From: Pseudomonadales bacterium
GTDB lineage: Bacteria; Pseudomonadota; Gammaproteobacteria; Pseudomonadales; Halieaceae
Length of the DNA: 64,000 nucleotides
NCBI GenBank assembly: GCA_024234855.1
Contig: JACKNN010000008.1
Coordinates: 1-64,000, forward strand
Reading direction: 5' to 3'
Positions 1 through 8,532 of the stretch are shown here, one piece after another. The notes beneath the pieces were generated by a model. The model searched no databases. It was not told the DNA's origin and saw only the letters and a program-made list of their open reading frames with translations. Every line of letters starts with the position of its first letter. The stretch's first letter is position 1. The position numbers and the translations under genes are program-made.

Positions 1-3
1 CCC

Positions 4-3000
4 TCAAACCGCACCGGCCACATATTTCCCCACATCCACCTCGTCAATCTGCCCCGGATCCAGAAACTCCCTGGCATACTGCAGGTAGACTTTTTCCGTG
101 ATAAACAACTCAAAACAGTCTTTGTCAATATGGTTTTCCAGCACCATCCTGTGCAGGATATCGATTGCTTCGCTGATCGATTTGGCTTTTTTGTAGGGTC
201 GGTCAGACGCCGTCAGTGCCTCAAAGATGTCCGCTACTGCCAGGATGCGTTCCGGGATGCTCAACTCTTCCGCCGGCAGTTTCCTGGGATATCCGGAGCC
301 GCTCAGGGTTTCGTGATGAGTGGACGCGTAGCGCGGCACTTTACTCAACTCGCTGGGAAATGGCAGGCTCTCCAGCATTTTGATAGTGCTTATCATGTGC
401 TCGTTGATCCGGAAACGGTCTTCTGCAGTAAGCGTGCCCCTTGATATAGACAGGTTGTAGACTTCGCCGAGATTGCCAAGGAAGGCCGGTACCTCCATAT
501 TGATACCAAATTCAGGCGGGTAGTCGGTGCTGGCCGCGCGCAGTACAAGATGTTCGGGCTTGTCCGCGAGTAACAGTTCAGTAGCGGGCAGGTCTTGCGC
601 TGCGGTGGGCTGGCGCATTTCCTCTGTCGGTGATAAACCAACCCTGTCATCAAAGTGCCTCTGCCAGGGTGTGTTTGCAATCGTGCGTAAGCGAGCCTGT
701 TCCTCTTCACCAAGAAATTCACCACCCACGTTACACTGCGCAACGAAGAGAAAATCATCGATCAATTGCTTTTTCATGGTCTCAAACTCCTGCTCTGCTT
801 CATGCTGAAGCTGTGGTTGGTTCAAGACTACTTTCAGGTATCTGACTTCGGCATCACGCCACAATACCTCGAAGCGCATGCGCACTTCGTGGATTCGATT
901 GTAAATGGTTTCCAGCTTGGTGCCCTTGTCAACGATATGTTCCGGAGTAGTGATTTTGCCGCAATCGTGTAACCACGCTGCTATACGGTATTCGCGCCAT
1001 TGGTCGTCGGTGGAGAGTGCAAATCCCCTGAAAGCCGGTAGGGTAGAATCCGATGCACGTTTCGCCAGCATCAGAGCGAGCTCCGGAACTCGCTTGCAAT
1101 GCCCTCCTGTATAGGCGGATTTATCGTCAATCGCCTGGGCAATCAGCTCGATGAATGAGTCCATGAGTTTGCGTTGAGCCAACTCATGGGCTTTTATTGC
1201 CTCTACCATGTTGACCATGGACTCGGACAGTTCGTCCAGTTCCAGCACCCGCGACCGTACCCGTGCGACCTGGGCATAATCGCGCCTGCGCACCTTATCG
1301 TTTTCCGCGGCAAGCTGGCGTATCGGCAGCACGATCGGGTTTGCAAAGAACCAGGACAGCGGGATGAGTAACAGCAAAAAAACCGTTGTGACAGCCACTG
1401 ACAGCTTGACCTCTTCCATGAAGGGTGCAACCACCTGGGCCAGTGGGGCGCGAATGCCGAGGTAGAGTGGCTGTGACGTCGCCCCACTGCCAGTGATCGA
1501 GGCAATATAGAGTAGCCAGTTCTGGCCAGCTAGCGGCGATTCAACCAGTTGCCTGTGCGCGCCGGCTTCCAAAGCGAGTTTCACCATGGCGCTATCGGGC
1601 ACGACGCTGGACGTCTTGATCCTGGCGTCATCTTCAAAATTGAACCAGGTGTTGTCCAGATAGGCGCGTTGTGCGGGGCTGATAGCCGCAATGGCCTTGT
1701 CCAGTATTGCGCGCAATTGCGGCTTATCTTCGTGTACGAAGATGTGAAGTGTGTCGGGGAACGTCTCATTCCCGGGTTGAATACCAGAGCGATACTGGAT
1801 GTTGTCCAGAAAGTAATGCCGCCCGATGTAGCGCATGATGATCTCGTTATCCAGCGCAGCGTCGACTTCGCCACTGGCGACCAGCTCGAGTGCGTGCAGG
1901 GTTGAACTCGCCTCGACAATGTTTATGGCCGGGAATTTTGCCTGCACCGTCGGTATGATCGACCAGCCAGATGGAATTGCCATTGATTTGCCGGCCATCT
2001 GTGCCAGATTGCCAGGCGCCTCACTGCTCATTGACGTTGCAAGCGCATAAGGCAGAGCGGCGTAGGCGAGCCCGGGCAGGCCCAGTGAACGGTTTGATTC
2101 GGTCAGGGCAACTGACTGCAGCAGGTCAATTTCGCCACGCTGGTATTGCCGTTTGAGTTCGGGCCAGGAAAAGCCGTTCACAAACTTGAATTTTATGCCC
2201 GTCATTTGCCCCAGCATGGCAATCAGGTCAATCGAGTAGCCTTTTGGTTGGCCACTCTGGGCGAAGTCGAATGGTGGCCAGTCGAGCTCATTTGATACCT
2301 TGAGTACTGGCAGTGTGCGGATATAGTCGATTTCCGCCGCAGTCAGGGACAGTGCGGGCAGTGTCGGCGCCGCTGACCGGATTTCACTTTCCAGGCTCGA
2401 TGCCATCACCTCCCCGTCCGAGTTATACAGATAGATCTCACTTTTCTCGACGGCGGCGTGCTCCTTGAGGAAGGTCGATATGGTTGATATGGTCATATCA
2501 ATGCCGACGACTGTGCCTGTTCCGGCAATGTGCCGGGACAGGGTTTGCCCGGGCACACCTGATTGGGCAAAAAGATAGGGCTCGGTGGTTGTCAGCGCTT
2601 CCGACTCGATGGCTGCCTTGTACCAGGGACGCTCGACAACATCGTAATCGGTGGGCTCGGATCGGGTAAGGCGTGTTTGCAGGGTTTTATCTATGTAGGT
2701 GAACGTACGCAGGTTTCCAGTCGGGGTGCTGCGGACGTTCAAGACCAGCCAGCGGTCGGACGGTATAGCGCGAAAGGATTCCCTGCTGTAGCTGTTGTTA
2801 TCCAGGTTGATCACCTCAAAAAAACTACCGTCAGCGCGGCCCAGGTAGATGCCGTAATAGAGCGGGTTTTTTGTAAGGACAGAGGTAAACAGGCGCAACT
2901 GGGTCTGCTGGTTCCCGACTTGTGCCAGGACCGGGTTGTCGACAAGCAGCGCCATTATGTTGTCATTGACATTGCTGATATTGTCCAGCTCCTTGCTGAT

Positions 3001-3171
3001 GCTCGCGGCTGCGGCGGTATAGAGCTTTGCCGCGTTCTGCCGCGCCATGGCCTGGCCGAAGTAGTATTGCAGGCCGATGGCCAGCGCTGCCGTCAATGTG
3101 GTGGCGAGGAAAAACACCGCTACCACTGTGGGGCGAATGGATGTGCGCAATTTGCCAATTGTCCTGGTCAT
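4..3171 (-). CDS. Membrane receptor with Cache, SBP_bac_3, HAMP and HD-GYP domains
   Basis: Predicted 1055-residue inner-membrane receptor whose cytoplasmic HD-GYP domain should hydrolyse cyclic di-GMP. An N-terminal membrane helix (about 15-38) precedes a Cache-like periplasmic region (about 40-270) and a SBP_bac_3 solute-binding module (about 280-510, beginning near LKVSNELDWPPFDF). A second helix (about 592-612), a HAMP linker and the HD-GYP domain follow. The metal-binding pair H735-D736 lies in HDCGKITTPEHI, and HHETLSGSGYP starts at residue 952. About 216 residues separate these motifs, far more than the roughly 60 usual in HD-GYP domains, so the domain carries a large insert. The HHE motif reads LSGSGYP rather than LDGSGYP. 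Binding of a small amino-acid-like ligand would be the input (inference). Stop codon is at the window edge; the start is well placed before the signal anchor. Confidence 0.9.
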   Translation of the reverse strand: MTRTIGKLRTSIRPTVVAVFFLATTLTAALAIGLQYYFGQAMARQNAAKLYTAAAASISKELDNISNVNDNIMALLVDNPVLAQVGNQQTQLRLFTSVLTKNPLYYGIYLGRADGSFFEVINLDNNSYSRESFRAIPSDRWLVLNVRSTPTGNLRTFTYIDKTLQTRLTRSEPTDYDVVERPWYKAAIESEALTTTEPYLFAQSGVPGQTLSRHIAGTGTVVGIDMTISTISTFLKEHAAVEKSEIYLYNSDGEVMASSLESEIRSAAPTLPALSLTAAEIDYIRTLPVLKVSNELDWPPFDFAQSGQPKGYSIDLIAMLGQMTGIKFKFVNGFSWPELKRQYQRGEIDLLQSVALTESNRSLGLPGLAYAALPYALATSMSSEAPGNLAQMAGKSMAIPSGWSIIPTVQAKFPAINIVEASSTLHALELVASGEVDAALDNEIIMRYIGRHYFLDNIQYRSGIQPGNETFPDTLHIFVHEDKPQLRAILDKAIAAISPAQRAYLDNTWFNFEDDARIKTSSVVPDSAMVKLALEAGAHRQLVESPLAGQNWLLYIASITGSGATSQPLYLGIRAPLAQVVAPFMEEVKLSVAVTTVFLLLLIPLSWFFANPIVLPIRQLAAENDKVRRRDYAQVARVRSRVLELDELSESMVNMVEAIKAHELAQRKLMDSFIELIAQAIDDKSAYTGGHCKRVPELALMLAKRASDSTLPAFRGFALSTDDQWREYRIAAWLHDCGKITTPEHIVDKGTKLETIYNRIHEVRMRFEVLWRDAEVRYLKVVLNQPQLQHEAEQEFETMKKQLIDDFLFVAQCNVGGEFLGEEEQARLRTIANTPWQRHFDDRVGLSPTEEMRQPTAAQDLPATELLLADKPEHLVLRAASTDYPPEFGINMEVPAFLGNLGEVYNLSISRGTLTAEDRFRINEHMISTIKMLESLPFPSELSKVPRYASTHHETLSGSGYPRKLPAEELSIPERILAVADIFEALTASDRPYKKAKSISEAIDILHRMVLENHIDKDCFELFITEKVYLQYAREFLDPGQIDEVDVGKYVAGAV

Positions 3172-3363
3172 ACCCGGCCCTGCGGTTTGCTGGAATTTGC
3201 AATCACAGGATAAAGCAGATTGTGGCCGTCGCTCACCGAAATAAGTCAGTAAATGCGCGGCGTGTCGCTTTTTCGGGTTAAACGGAGGGCGTCACTGCAG
3301 CGTTACCGGAGACGAGGTGCGGACTGATCGGTCCTGGTCGGGGGGAGGGAAGCATCCGGAAAT

Positions 3364-3396
3364 AAAAAAGCCGCGGCCAGTTGGCCGCGGCTTTTT
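3364..3396 (-). terminator. Rho-independent terminator after the Ig-like lipoprotein gene
   Basis: A GC-rich perfect inverted repeat (arm GCCGCGGCCA, 2-base loop) is flanked by A and T runs on both sides. On the minus strand it lies 16 bases after the lipoprotein stop and ends in a T run. The symmetrical A/T flanks mean it could also stop plus-strand transcription. Confidence 0.9.
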
Positions 3397-3411
3397 GTTG
3401 TTACTGCTGAT

Positions 3412-5634
3412 TTATGGGCCAACCACCAGCGGGTCGTTGGGGTCAGGTGCCGGTTGTGGGGTACAGGGATAAGACCTGGTAAAACCCTGCGGGTTCAAGG
3501 TGATATCTATCGTTCCCGGGTCACCAACACCGCTAACGCTGAAGGAGACTGCAAAAGCACCGTAAGATTCAGTATTGGTTACTGCCCCACCCGAATTGAG
3601 GGTTATTTCGCAATCACCGCTGGCGGTAGTGATCTCTATCTCAGAGCCTTCCGGCGGCTTATTGTTGAATATATCGGAGATGTAGAGCGTATATTTCCTT
3701 CCATAAAGTGTGTTGGCAACGCGATTCCTGCCCTCGTACAGCTCAAGGAACCAATCATTTTCACCACCGGAAAGAATCAGGACTGCGGACTTGCGAACGT
3801 TGAGCACTGACCGGCTGCACCAGACGCCGTTGCCTTCAATAGGACAGAGCAGGCCGTTGTACACCGCCGGGTTGTTGTTCTTGTCGTACACGCCGTTGTC
3901 ATTGAAGTCGACAAAGATCTCTTCCTGGCCAGCTATGCATTGCAGTGACTCAGCTCCGGCGCCCTGGCACGCCGCGCTGGCAGGATTGAAAATACCATCT
4001 TCGTTGTTATCGAGGAAAGCCTCGGGCAGGTTGGCAAACAGGTCTTTTTCCGCCTCGTCCATGATGCCGTTGCCGTTCCTGTCGATGAAAGACTCCTCGC
4101 CGATGGCGGTAACAAGTACCGTGGAGCGGCCGCCCCGTATGTATCCCAGGTCATCCGGGCAAGGACCGGACGTGGTGTTGAGACTCGGGCATTTATAACC
4201 CGCGCCGCCGGATATGGTCCGTATGTATTCCGAGCCAGTCAGCGTCGGGAACCTCGGAGCCTGGCTGGTCCAGGTCACACTGCAGCTGCCGGCCGTAGTC
4301 GTGCACGATGGTTCAATTGCACCGTACTCGGTGGTGAACACTGCAGCGGTGCCGTCGGGGACCGGGTTGTTGAATTTATCGGCCATGCGGACGGTGATGG
4401 TTTTCTCGATGCCGTCCATGGTCATACCATCTTCAACAACGAAGCCATCCGTGACCGAGACACTGAACGAGTTCTGGTCCGGTAGGCCTGTACTGACGGT
4501 CAGGATGTCGGAAACCGTAGACACCTGTTGACCGCTGCCATCCCCCGCCGCGGCGGTGGCAATGACGCGAACTGCCGTCGGGATATCGCCGGCGAAAACA
4601 TTCACTTTCACCGTACCGTCGGTGGCGCTGACCGCCGTTGCGGGCGACAGTCTCAGGCCCCCCACATAGGTAGTAAGGGCAAAATCCACTTTGATACCGC
4701 CCAGGGGCGCATTGTTGCTATCCACTACTTTGAAGGAAACCGTGGAGGACTCTGAACGGTCGCTGCCGCCACCTCCGGTGCCGCGCAGCACGATGGTCGT
4801 GGGCACCGCGTCGACAAAGGTGAAGCCGTTGGCCTGGGGGGATGCGATCGAGATGGTGCCAAAGGCCTGGGCGGTAGAGCCTTCCAGGCTGGCGGTGATC
4901 TGGTCGTCGCCCGAGCAGCCGGCGGCGGTATAAGACGTACTGATCTTGCCGTCACCGGATACGACCGGGCTGTTCGGGTCTAGCACCGCCTGGCCGGAAG
5001 CGATACAACCGCTGCTGAAAGCGACGCTCTCGGAACTGCTCGCGAGGTTGCCGTCTTCATCGAGAATTGCCAGGGACAATTGTGCCACGGCCTGGGAGGC
5101 CAGCAGGGAATCCGGCTCGATGCCGATCGCGTTCTCGATAAACAGGCCGTCGCTGTCGATATAGCCCAGTCGCAGGCCGGAGCTGCCCACCTGGAAGCTC
5201 AGTGTGGCCGTCACGCTGCCCGCGGGAGACTCGGCGCTCACAGTAATGGTGCCAGCCCCCTTGGTGGTATCTGCATCTACCCTGAATGTGGCGATTCCCG
5301 AGCTATTGCTGAGCGCCGTACCGCTTGCCGGCGATATCAGCCCGGTGGATGCGGTCGCTGTCACTACGACGCCAGACACTGCGGCGCCGTTTTTGCCATT
5401 TTTTGTGACCGTTACCTGGAGCGTGGCGGGCGAGGCAGACGTGACTTCGTTGGTGGGGGCGCCGTTCGCATCGAGTAGTACAGCTGCCAGGTAATAAGTA
5501 GTGGGACCGTTATCGCCCCCATAGAAGCTGTCGCCACCGCTACCGCCACCGCCGCCTCCACAGGCCGTCACGGTAAACAGGAAAACAGCAGCCACCAGCA
5601 GGCGGCCAGAAAGTGAGGCGAACCGAGTAATCAT
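3412..5634 (-). CDS. Ig-like (Big-1 type) domain lipoprotein
   Basis: A 740-residue predicted outer-membrane or surface lipoprotein. The N-terminus is a lipoprotein signal peptide ending in the lipobox FTVTAC, followed by a glycine-rich linker. The body has repeated beta-rich modules resembling bacterial Ig-like domains of the Big_1/invasin type (for example GVVVTATASTGLISPASGTA and VTVTKNGKNGAAVSGV near residues 75-110, and related segments further on). Two Asp/Asn-rich segments, DRNGNGIMDEAEKD and DFNDNGVYDKNNN, look like calcium-binding EF-hand or dockerin-style loops. Several paired cysteines in the C-terminal half suggest disulfides. The start has a good AAGGGG ribosome site. It is monocistronic, with a promoter candidate about 100 bases upstream and a terminator. 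The role is unknown; adhesion or surface structure is a reasonable guess. Confidence 0.8.
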   Translation of the reverse strand: MITRFASLSGRLLVAAVFLFTVTACGGGGGGSGGDSFYGGDNGPTTYYLAAVLLDANGAPTNEVTSASPATLQVTVTKNGKNGAAVSGVVVTATASTGLISPASGTALSNSSGIATFRVDADTTKGAGTITVSAESPAGSVTATLSFQVGSSGLRLGYIDSDGLFIENAIGIEPDSLLASQAVAQLSLAILDEDGNLASSSESVAFSSGCIASGQAVLDPNSPVVSGDGKISTSYTAAGCSGDDQITASLEGSTAQAFGTISIASPQANGFTFVDAVPTTIVLRGTGGGGSDRSESSTVSFKVVDSNNAPLGGIKVDFALTTYVGGLRLSPATAVSATDGTVKVNVFAGDIPTAVRVIATAAAGDGSGQQVSTVSDILTVSTGLPDQNSFSVSVTDGFVVEDGMTMDGIEKTITVRMADKFNNPVPDGTAAVFTTEYGAIEPSCTTTAGSCSVTWTSQAPRFPTLTGSEYIRTISGGAGYKCPSLNTTSGPCPDDLGYIRGGRSTVLVTAIGEESFIDRNGNGIMDEAEKDLFANLPEAFLDNNEDGIFNPASAACQGAGAESLQCIAGQEEIFVDFNDNGVYDKNNNPAVYNGLLCPIEGNGVWCSRSVLNVRKSAVLILSGGENDWFLELYEGRNRVANTLYGRKYTLYISDIFNNKPPEGSEIEITTASGDCEITLNSGGAVTNTESYGAFAVSFSVSGVGDPGTIDITLNPQGFTRSYPCTPQPAPDPNDPLVVGP

Positions 5635-5989
5635 CTTTATCCCCTTTTGCCCGCTATATAGCGAGCTTTTTTATGATCCGTTGCATCCTGATTCTGGAGT
5701 GTTCAGCCAGAGAGTCAACAATTCAATCCACTTTTTACAGGTTACCACGCCGCAAGTCAAAAACTCGATAAATAACATGGTGATAGACCTTATTTGTGAT
5801 TTTCTACACAAAGTAATTGGCCGGTTCTACGATGCGCTGGCAAAAGGCGGTAATAATCTCCAGTTATTTTATTCCATATGGTTATAATATTGCTGATATT
5901 GGCTGCTCCGGCCCGTGAAAACACATACATCGCCATCCCGGGCAGGTACAGTTATTACCCCGAGCCCGTCTGCTGCTACCATTCGCGCC
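5635..5989. other. AT-rich divergent intergenic region
   Basis: This 355-base stretch separates the minus-strand lipoprotein from the plus-strand glycosyltransferase. It is clearly more AT-rich than its flanks. It holds a 12-base perfect palindrome CGCTATATAGCG (5652-5663) just upstream of the lipoprotein ribosome site and a minus-strand promoter candidate (5732-5760). A 68-codon plus-strand open frame at 5681-5887 has no ribosome site and no protein-like composition, so it is not called as a gene. Confidence 0.5.
5732..5760 (-). promoter_or_regulatory. Sigma-70-like promoter candidate for the Ig-like lipoprotein
   Basis: On the minus strand TTGACT (5755-5760) is followed after exactly 17 bases by TAAAAA (5732-5737). 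The -35 matches consensus at 5 of 6 positions and the -10 at 4 of 6. It would give a leader of about 90 bases. Confidence 0.4.
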
Positions 5990-6838
5990 ATGAAAGACTA
6001 CCCACCTCAAGAAAGTCGCCTGTCGGTCTCGATCGTTTTGCATCACAGTTCCCTGGACATGCTGGACGGGGTATTGGAAAGCTTGCACCGATCGGCGGAT
6101 GCTGCCCACAAAGCGGGGTGTGTCGACCGGGTAGTGGTGGAGGTACTGGACAATTCTTCCGAGATCGAGTTTCGCCGGCGCGCCTGTGAGGCCATAGCCG
6201 CCTGGCCGCGTACGGGATTATTCCAGGTAGTGTACCGCGGCCTGCCGGATAATCGCGGGTTCGGCGCCGGGCACAATGTGGCGCTTGCGCATTTGCAGAG
6301 CGAGTATCACCTGGTGCTGAATCCCGACGCGGAACTGGCGGAGGATGCGCTCACGATTGGATTGTCCAGCTTACAGGAGGATAAGAGTATCGTCCTGCTC
6401 AGCCCGAAGGTGCGGGGTGAGGACGGCGCCCAGGAGTACCTCTGCAAGCGATATCCCTCGCTTTTTGTCTTACTGCTGCGGCCGTTCGCGCCGCGTTTTA
6501 TCAGGTGGCTGTTTCGCCGGCGCTTGTACCGCTATGAGATGCGCGACCGATGCAGCAGTAACCGGGAGGCCGATATCCTGTTGGCGAGTGGCTGTTTTAT
6601 GCTGACACGCACGGCAGCCCTGCAGTCGGTAGGTGGGTTCAATGATAAGTATTTCCTCTATTTTGAGGATTTTGACCTGTCGATTCGGCTGGGTAGCCAG
6701 GGACGGCTCGTGTTCAATCCCGCGATCCAGATCGTTCACCACGGCGGCTACGCCGCCAAAAAGGGTATCCAGCACGTGAAGTATTTTATCCGCTCTGGAA
6801 TCACGTTCTTCGGGCAACACGGCTGGCGTTGGATATAG
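5990..6838 (+). CDS. GT2 glycosyltransferase, rhamnosyltransferase-like
   Basis: Family-2 glycosyltransferase of 282 residues if it starts at ATG 5990; an upstream in-frame ATG at 5915 would add a Ser/Thr/Pro-rich tail with no fold. Hallmarks are SIVLHHSS at the start of the Rossmann-like domain, DNRGFGAGHNVAL (the nucleotide-sugar loop common in WbbL-type rhamnosyltransferases) and LVLNPDAEL as the DxD-equivalent. A later acceptor-side stretch has GGFNDKYFLYFEDFDLSIR, the ED region expected to hold the catalytic base. No membrane helix is evident, so it probably acts at the cytoplasmic face on a lipid-linked or polysaccharide acceptor. No other cell-surface biosynthesis gene adjoins it, so the substrate cannot be inferred. 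Confidence 0.85.
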   Translation: MKDYPPQESRLSVSIVLHHSSLDMLDGVLESLHRSADAAHKAGCVDRVVVEVLDNSSEIEFRRRACEAIAAWPRTGLFQVVYRGLPDNRGFGAGHNVALAHLQSEYHLVLNPDAELAEDALTIGLSSLQEDKSIVLLSPKVRGEDGAQEYLCKRYPSLFVLLLRPFAPRFIRWLFRRRLYRYEMRDRCSSNREADILLASGCFMLTRTAALQSVGGFNDKYFLYFEDFDLSIRLGSQGRLVFNPAIQIVHHGGYAAKKGIQHVKYFIRSGITFFGQHGWRWI

Positions 6839-6896
6839 CCGGGGGGCGAAAACTGCTAGACTTTCCCCCAAGCAAAATGAGTGACCCGATGTCCCC

Positions 6897-7577
6897 ATGA
6901 ATATACTGAGACACTCGATCTACCTGCAGGCAATGGGTATAGATGCCTATGTGTCGCGTCGGCAACTGCCCGGCGCGGCGACAACGCAGCGCCTGGCGAT
7001 AGTGCCCTCCAGCCCGGTCCCGCTGCCTGCCACGGCGACCCCTGTCCAGATGCCGCGTATCGAGCCAGCCAGTATCGCCGCGCCGGTCGTGCCTGCTGGC
7101 GCGGCGCCCCGGGAAGGGCGTTTATCGCCACTCAGGTTCAGTCTTGCGGTCATTACCTGCGGAGGCTGGTTGTGGCTGGAGGAATTGGAGGGAGAGGTTT
7201 TCAGCGCCGAACAGTTACACCTGGTGCAAGCCATGGCCAGGGCAATGGGCAGGCTTACCGCTGGGGAGTCTGGCGATAACGGCGAGCCGGCGGCACTGGC
7301 GACGCAATTTGACTGGCCGATACACAACAATCTGCAACTCGACCAGTCCGAGGACGCCGCCCGCAGCAGTCTGGCGGCGTTTATCCAGCGCAGACTTGGG
7401 GAGAACGGGTGTCGCGGGCTGGTATTGCTGGGTCCAAACAGTGCGGAGAGAGTGCCAATGGATCAGCTGGACGATCGCCGGCACCGGCGCATTGCCAGCA
7501 CCGCCGCCATGTTGCTCGATCCGCTGCTGAAAAAACAGGCCTGGCGGGACTTGCGACGTCTTGCCGGTACGCAGTGA
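6897..7577 (+). CDS. HolD-like protein (possible DNA polymerase III psi subunit)
   Basis: A 226-residue protein that I would not recognise from sequence alone. Two lines of evidence point to HolD. It sits directly upstream of and overlaps rimI, as holD does in E. coli. Its N-terminus, YLQAMGIDAYVSRRQLPGA, has the same layout as the E. coli psi N-terminus (a QLGI-type helix, then an R-R-P motif), the part that contacts SSB and chi. A Pro/Ala-rich linker (about 45-75) follows, then an alpha/beta region containing LAVITCGGWLWLEELEG. It is longer than the 137-residue E. coli psi. If correct, it joins the clamp loader and links it to SSB. Alternatively it is a lineage-specific protein of unknown role. 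Confidence 0.5.
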   Translation: MNILRHSIYLQAMGIDAYVSRRQLPGAATTQRLAIVPSSPVPLPATATPVQMPRIEPASIAAPVVPAGAAPREGRLSPLRFSLAVITCGGWLWLEELEGEVFSAEQLHLVQAMARAMGRLTAGESGDNGEPAALATQFDWPIHNNLQLDQSEDAARSSLAAFIQRRLGENGCRGLVLLGPNSAERVPMDQLDDRRHRRIASTAAMLLDPLLKKQAWRDLRRLAGTQ

Positions 7578-8059
7578 CCACGCCCGGTGAGCCCGGCGTT
7601 GTGCGCCCGGCGCAGCCCGGTGACGTCAGTGGCCTGGCCCTGCTGGACAGACAGGTAAATCCCAGTCCCTGGACGGAGCGGCAGTTCGCCGGCGCCTGTG
7701 GCGAGGACAATGGTGAACCCGAACGGGCCCTGGTTGTGGCAAGTGAGGGGCAACCGCAGGGCTTCGTGGTGTACTCCCGGGTGCTGGACGAGGTCTGCAT
7801 TCACAATATTGCGGTACATCCCGCCTGGCAGGGCCGGGGGCTTGGGCGCTTGCTGCTGGCGGCAGCGCTGGCAGCGGCCAGGGATGCGGGTGCGATGCGC
7901 TGCCATCTTGAAGTACGCGCCTCCAATCACGCTGCCCGCGGGCTCTATGAACAGTTGGGGTTCCGGCTTGATGGTGTGCGCAAAAACTATTACCCCACGG
8001 CGGCCGGTCGCGAAGACGCGCTGTTGATGACGCGGCGGCTGGCCGAGCGGGAGTGCTGA
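7574..8059 (+). CDS. rimI: Ribosomal protein S18 alanine N-acetyltransferase RimI
   Basis: GNAT-fold acetyltransferase of 161 residues that transfers acetyl from acetyl-CoA to the N-terminal alanine of ribosomal protein S18. The GTG start at 7574 overlaps the preceding stop (GTGA) and gives the expected RimI N-terminus VRPAQPGDVSGLALLD. The acetyl-CoA loop is HPAWQGRGLGRLLL (motif A, Q-x-x-G-x-G). EVRASNHAARGLYEQLGF is the classic RimI motif B, and RKNYYPTAAGREDALLM closes the fold. Translational coupling to the HolD-like gene is likely. Confidence 0.93.
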   Translation: MTTPGEPGVVRPAQPGDVSGLALLDRQVNPSPWTERQFAGACGEDNGEPERALVVASEGQPQGFVVYSRVLDEVCIHNIAVHPAWQGRGLGRLLLAAALAAARDAGAMRCHLEVRASNHAARGLYEQLGFRLDGVRKNYYPTAAGREDALLMTRRLAEREC

Positions 8060-8060
8060 T

Positions 8061-8474
8061 GTGAACGTGTTGGAAACCGAATGGTGGACAATGGCCGTCC
8101 CCCCCGAGTGGTGGGCGGATACGGAGGAGGACAGCATCCTGGTGGGGGATCGCGACAACGTCGGTTGTATTGAAATCTCGACATTGCACAAGGAGCAGGG
8201 GCAGTTCGAACTGGCGGAAATCAGGGCGATTGCCGGTGCGGAATCCAATCCCGCGCAGGTATGGCACAAGGTCACACTGGGTGACTTCAGTGGTGTGGTG
8301 AGTCAGTTTGTGGAAGAGGACACCGCCGTCAGGGAATGGTATGTCATGAACGGTGCCATGCTGCTGTTTATCACCTACAGTTGCGACGAGGAAAATCGCG
8401 GCATGGATGACGCCGCCGTCGACGAACTATTGGATACGCTGCTGCTGGTGGACGCGGGGGAGCACGGATCCTAG
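8061..8474 (+). CDS. Conserved hypothetical protein, possible PsbP/Mog1-like fold
   Basis: A 137-residue acidic soluble protein that I do not recognise. It begins with GTG two bases after the rimI stop, so it is probably co-transcribed with it. No signal peptide or membrane helix is visible. It has a Trp-rich N-terminus (EWWTMAVPPEWWAD), alternating beta-strand-like segments and a C-terminal acidic helix ending LLDTLLLVD. The layout, an early WxxxxPxxW stretch and then antiparallel strands, is reminiscent of small PsbP/Mog1-fold proteins, but that is only an impression. It converges with rnfE 58 bases downstream. Confidence 0.65.
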   Translation: MNVLETEWWTMAVPPEWWADTEEDSILVGDRDNVGCIEISTLHKEQGQFELAEIRAIAGAESNPAQVWHKVTLGDFSGVVSQFVEEDTAVREWYVMNGAMLLFITYSCDEENRGMDDAAVDELLDTLLLVDAGEHGS

Positions 8475-8532
8475 CGCGTTTATCGCCGGCGTTGCAGCGG
8501 GCCCGCGGAGGGACGAAGTCCGTCGGCCTCCG

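Noticed and set aside
5681..5887. 68-codon frame in the AT-rich gap before the glycosyltransferase
   Set aside because: No ribosome site, no protein-like pattern, and it overlaps the lipoprotein promoter region.
8500..8532. CGGAGG/CCTCCG hairpin between the convergent rimI-side gene and rnfE
   Set aside because: Short stem, no T tract on either strand, and an alternative pairing (GGAC/GTCC) competes; not strong enough to call a terminator.
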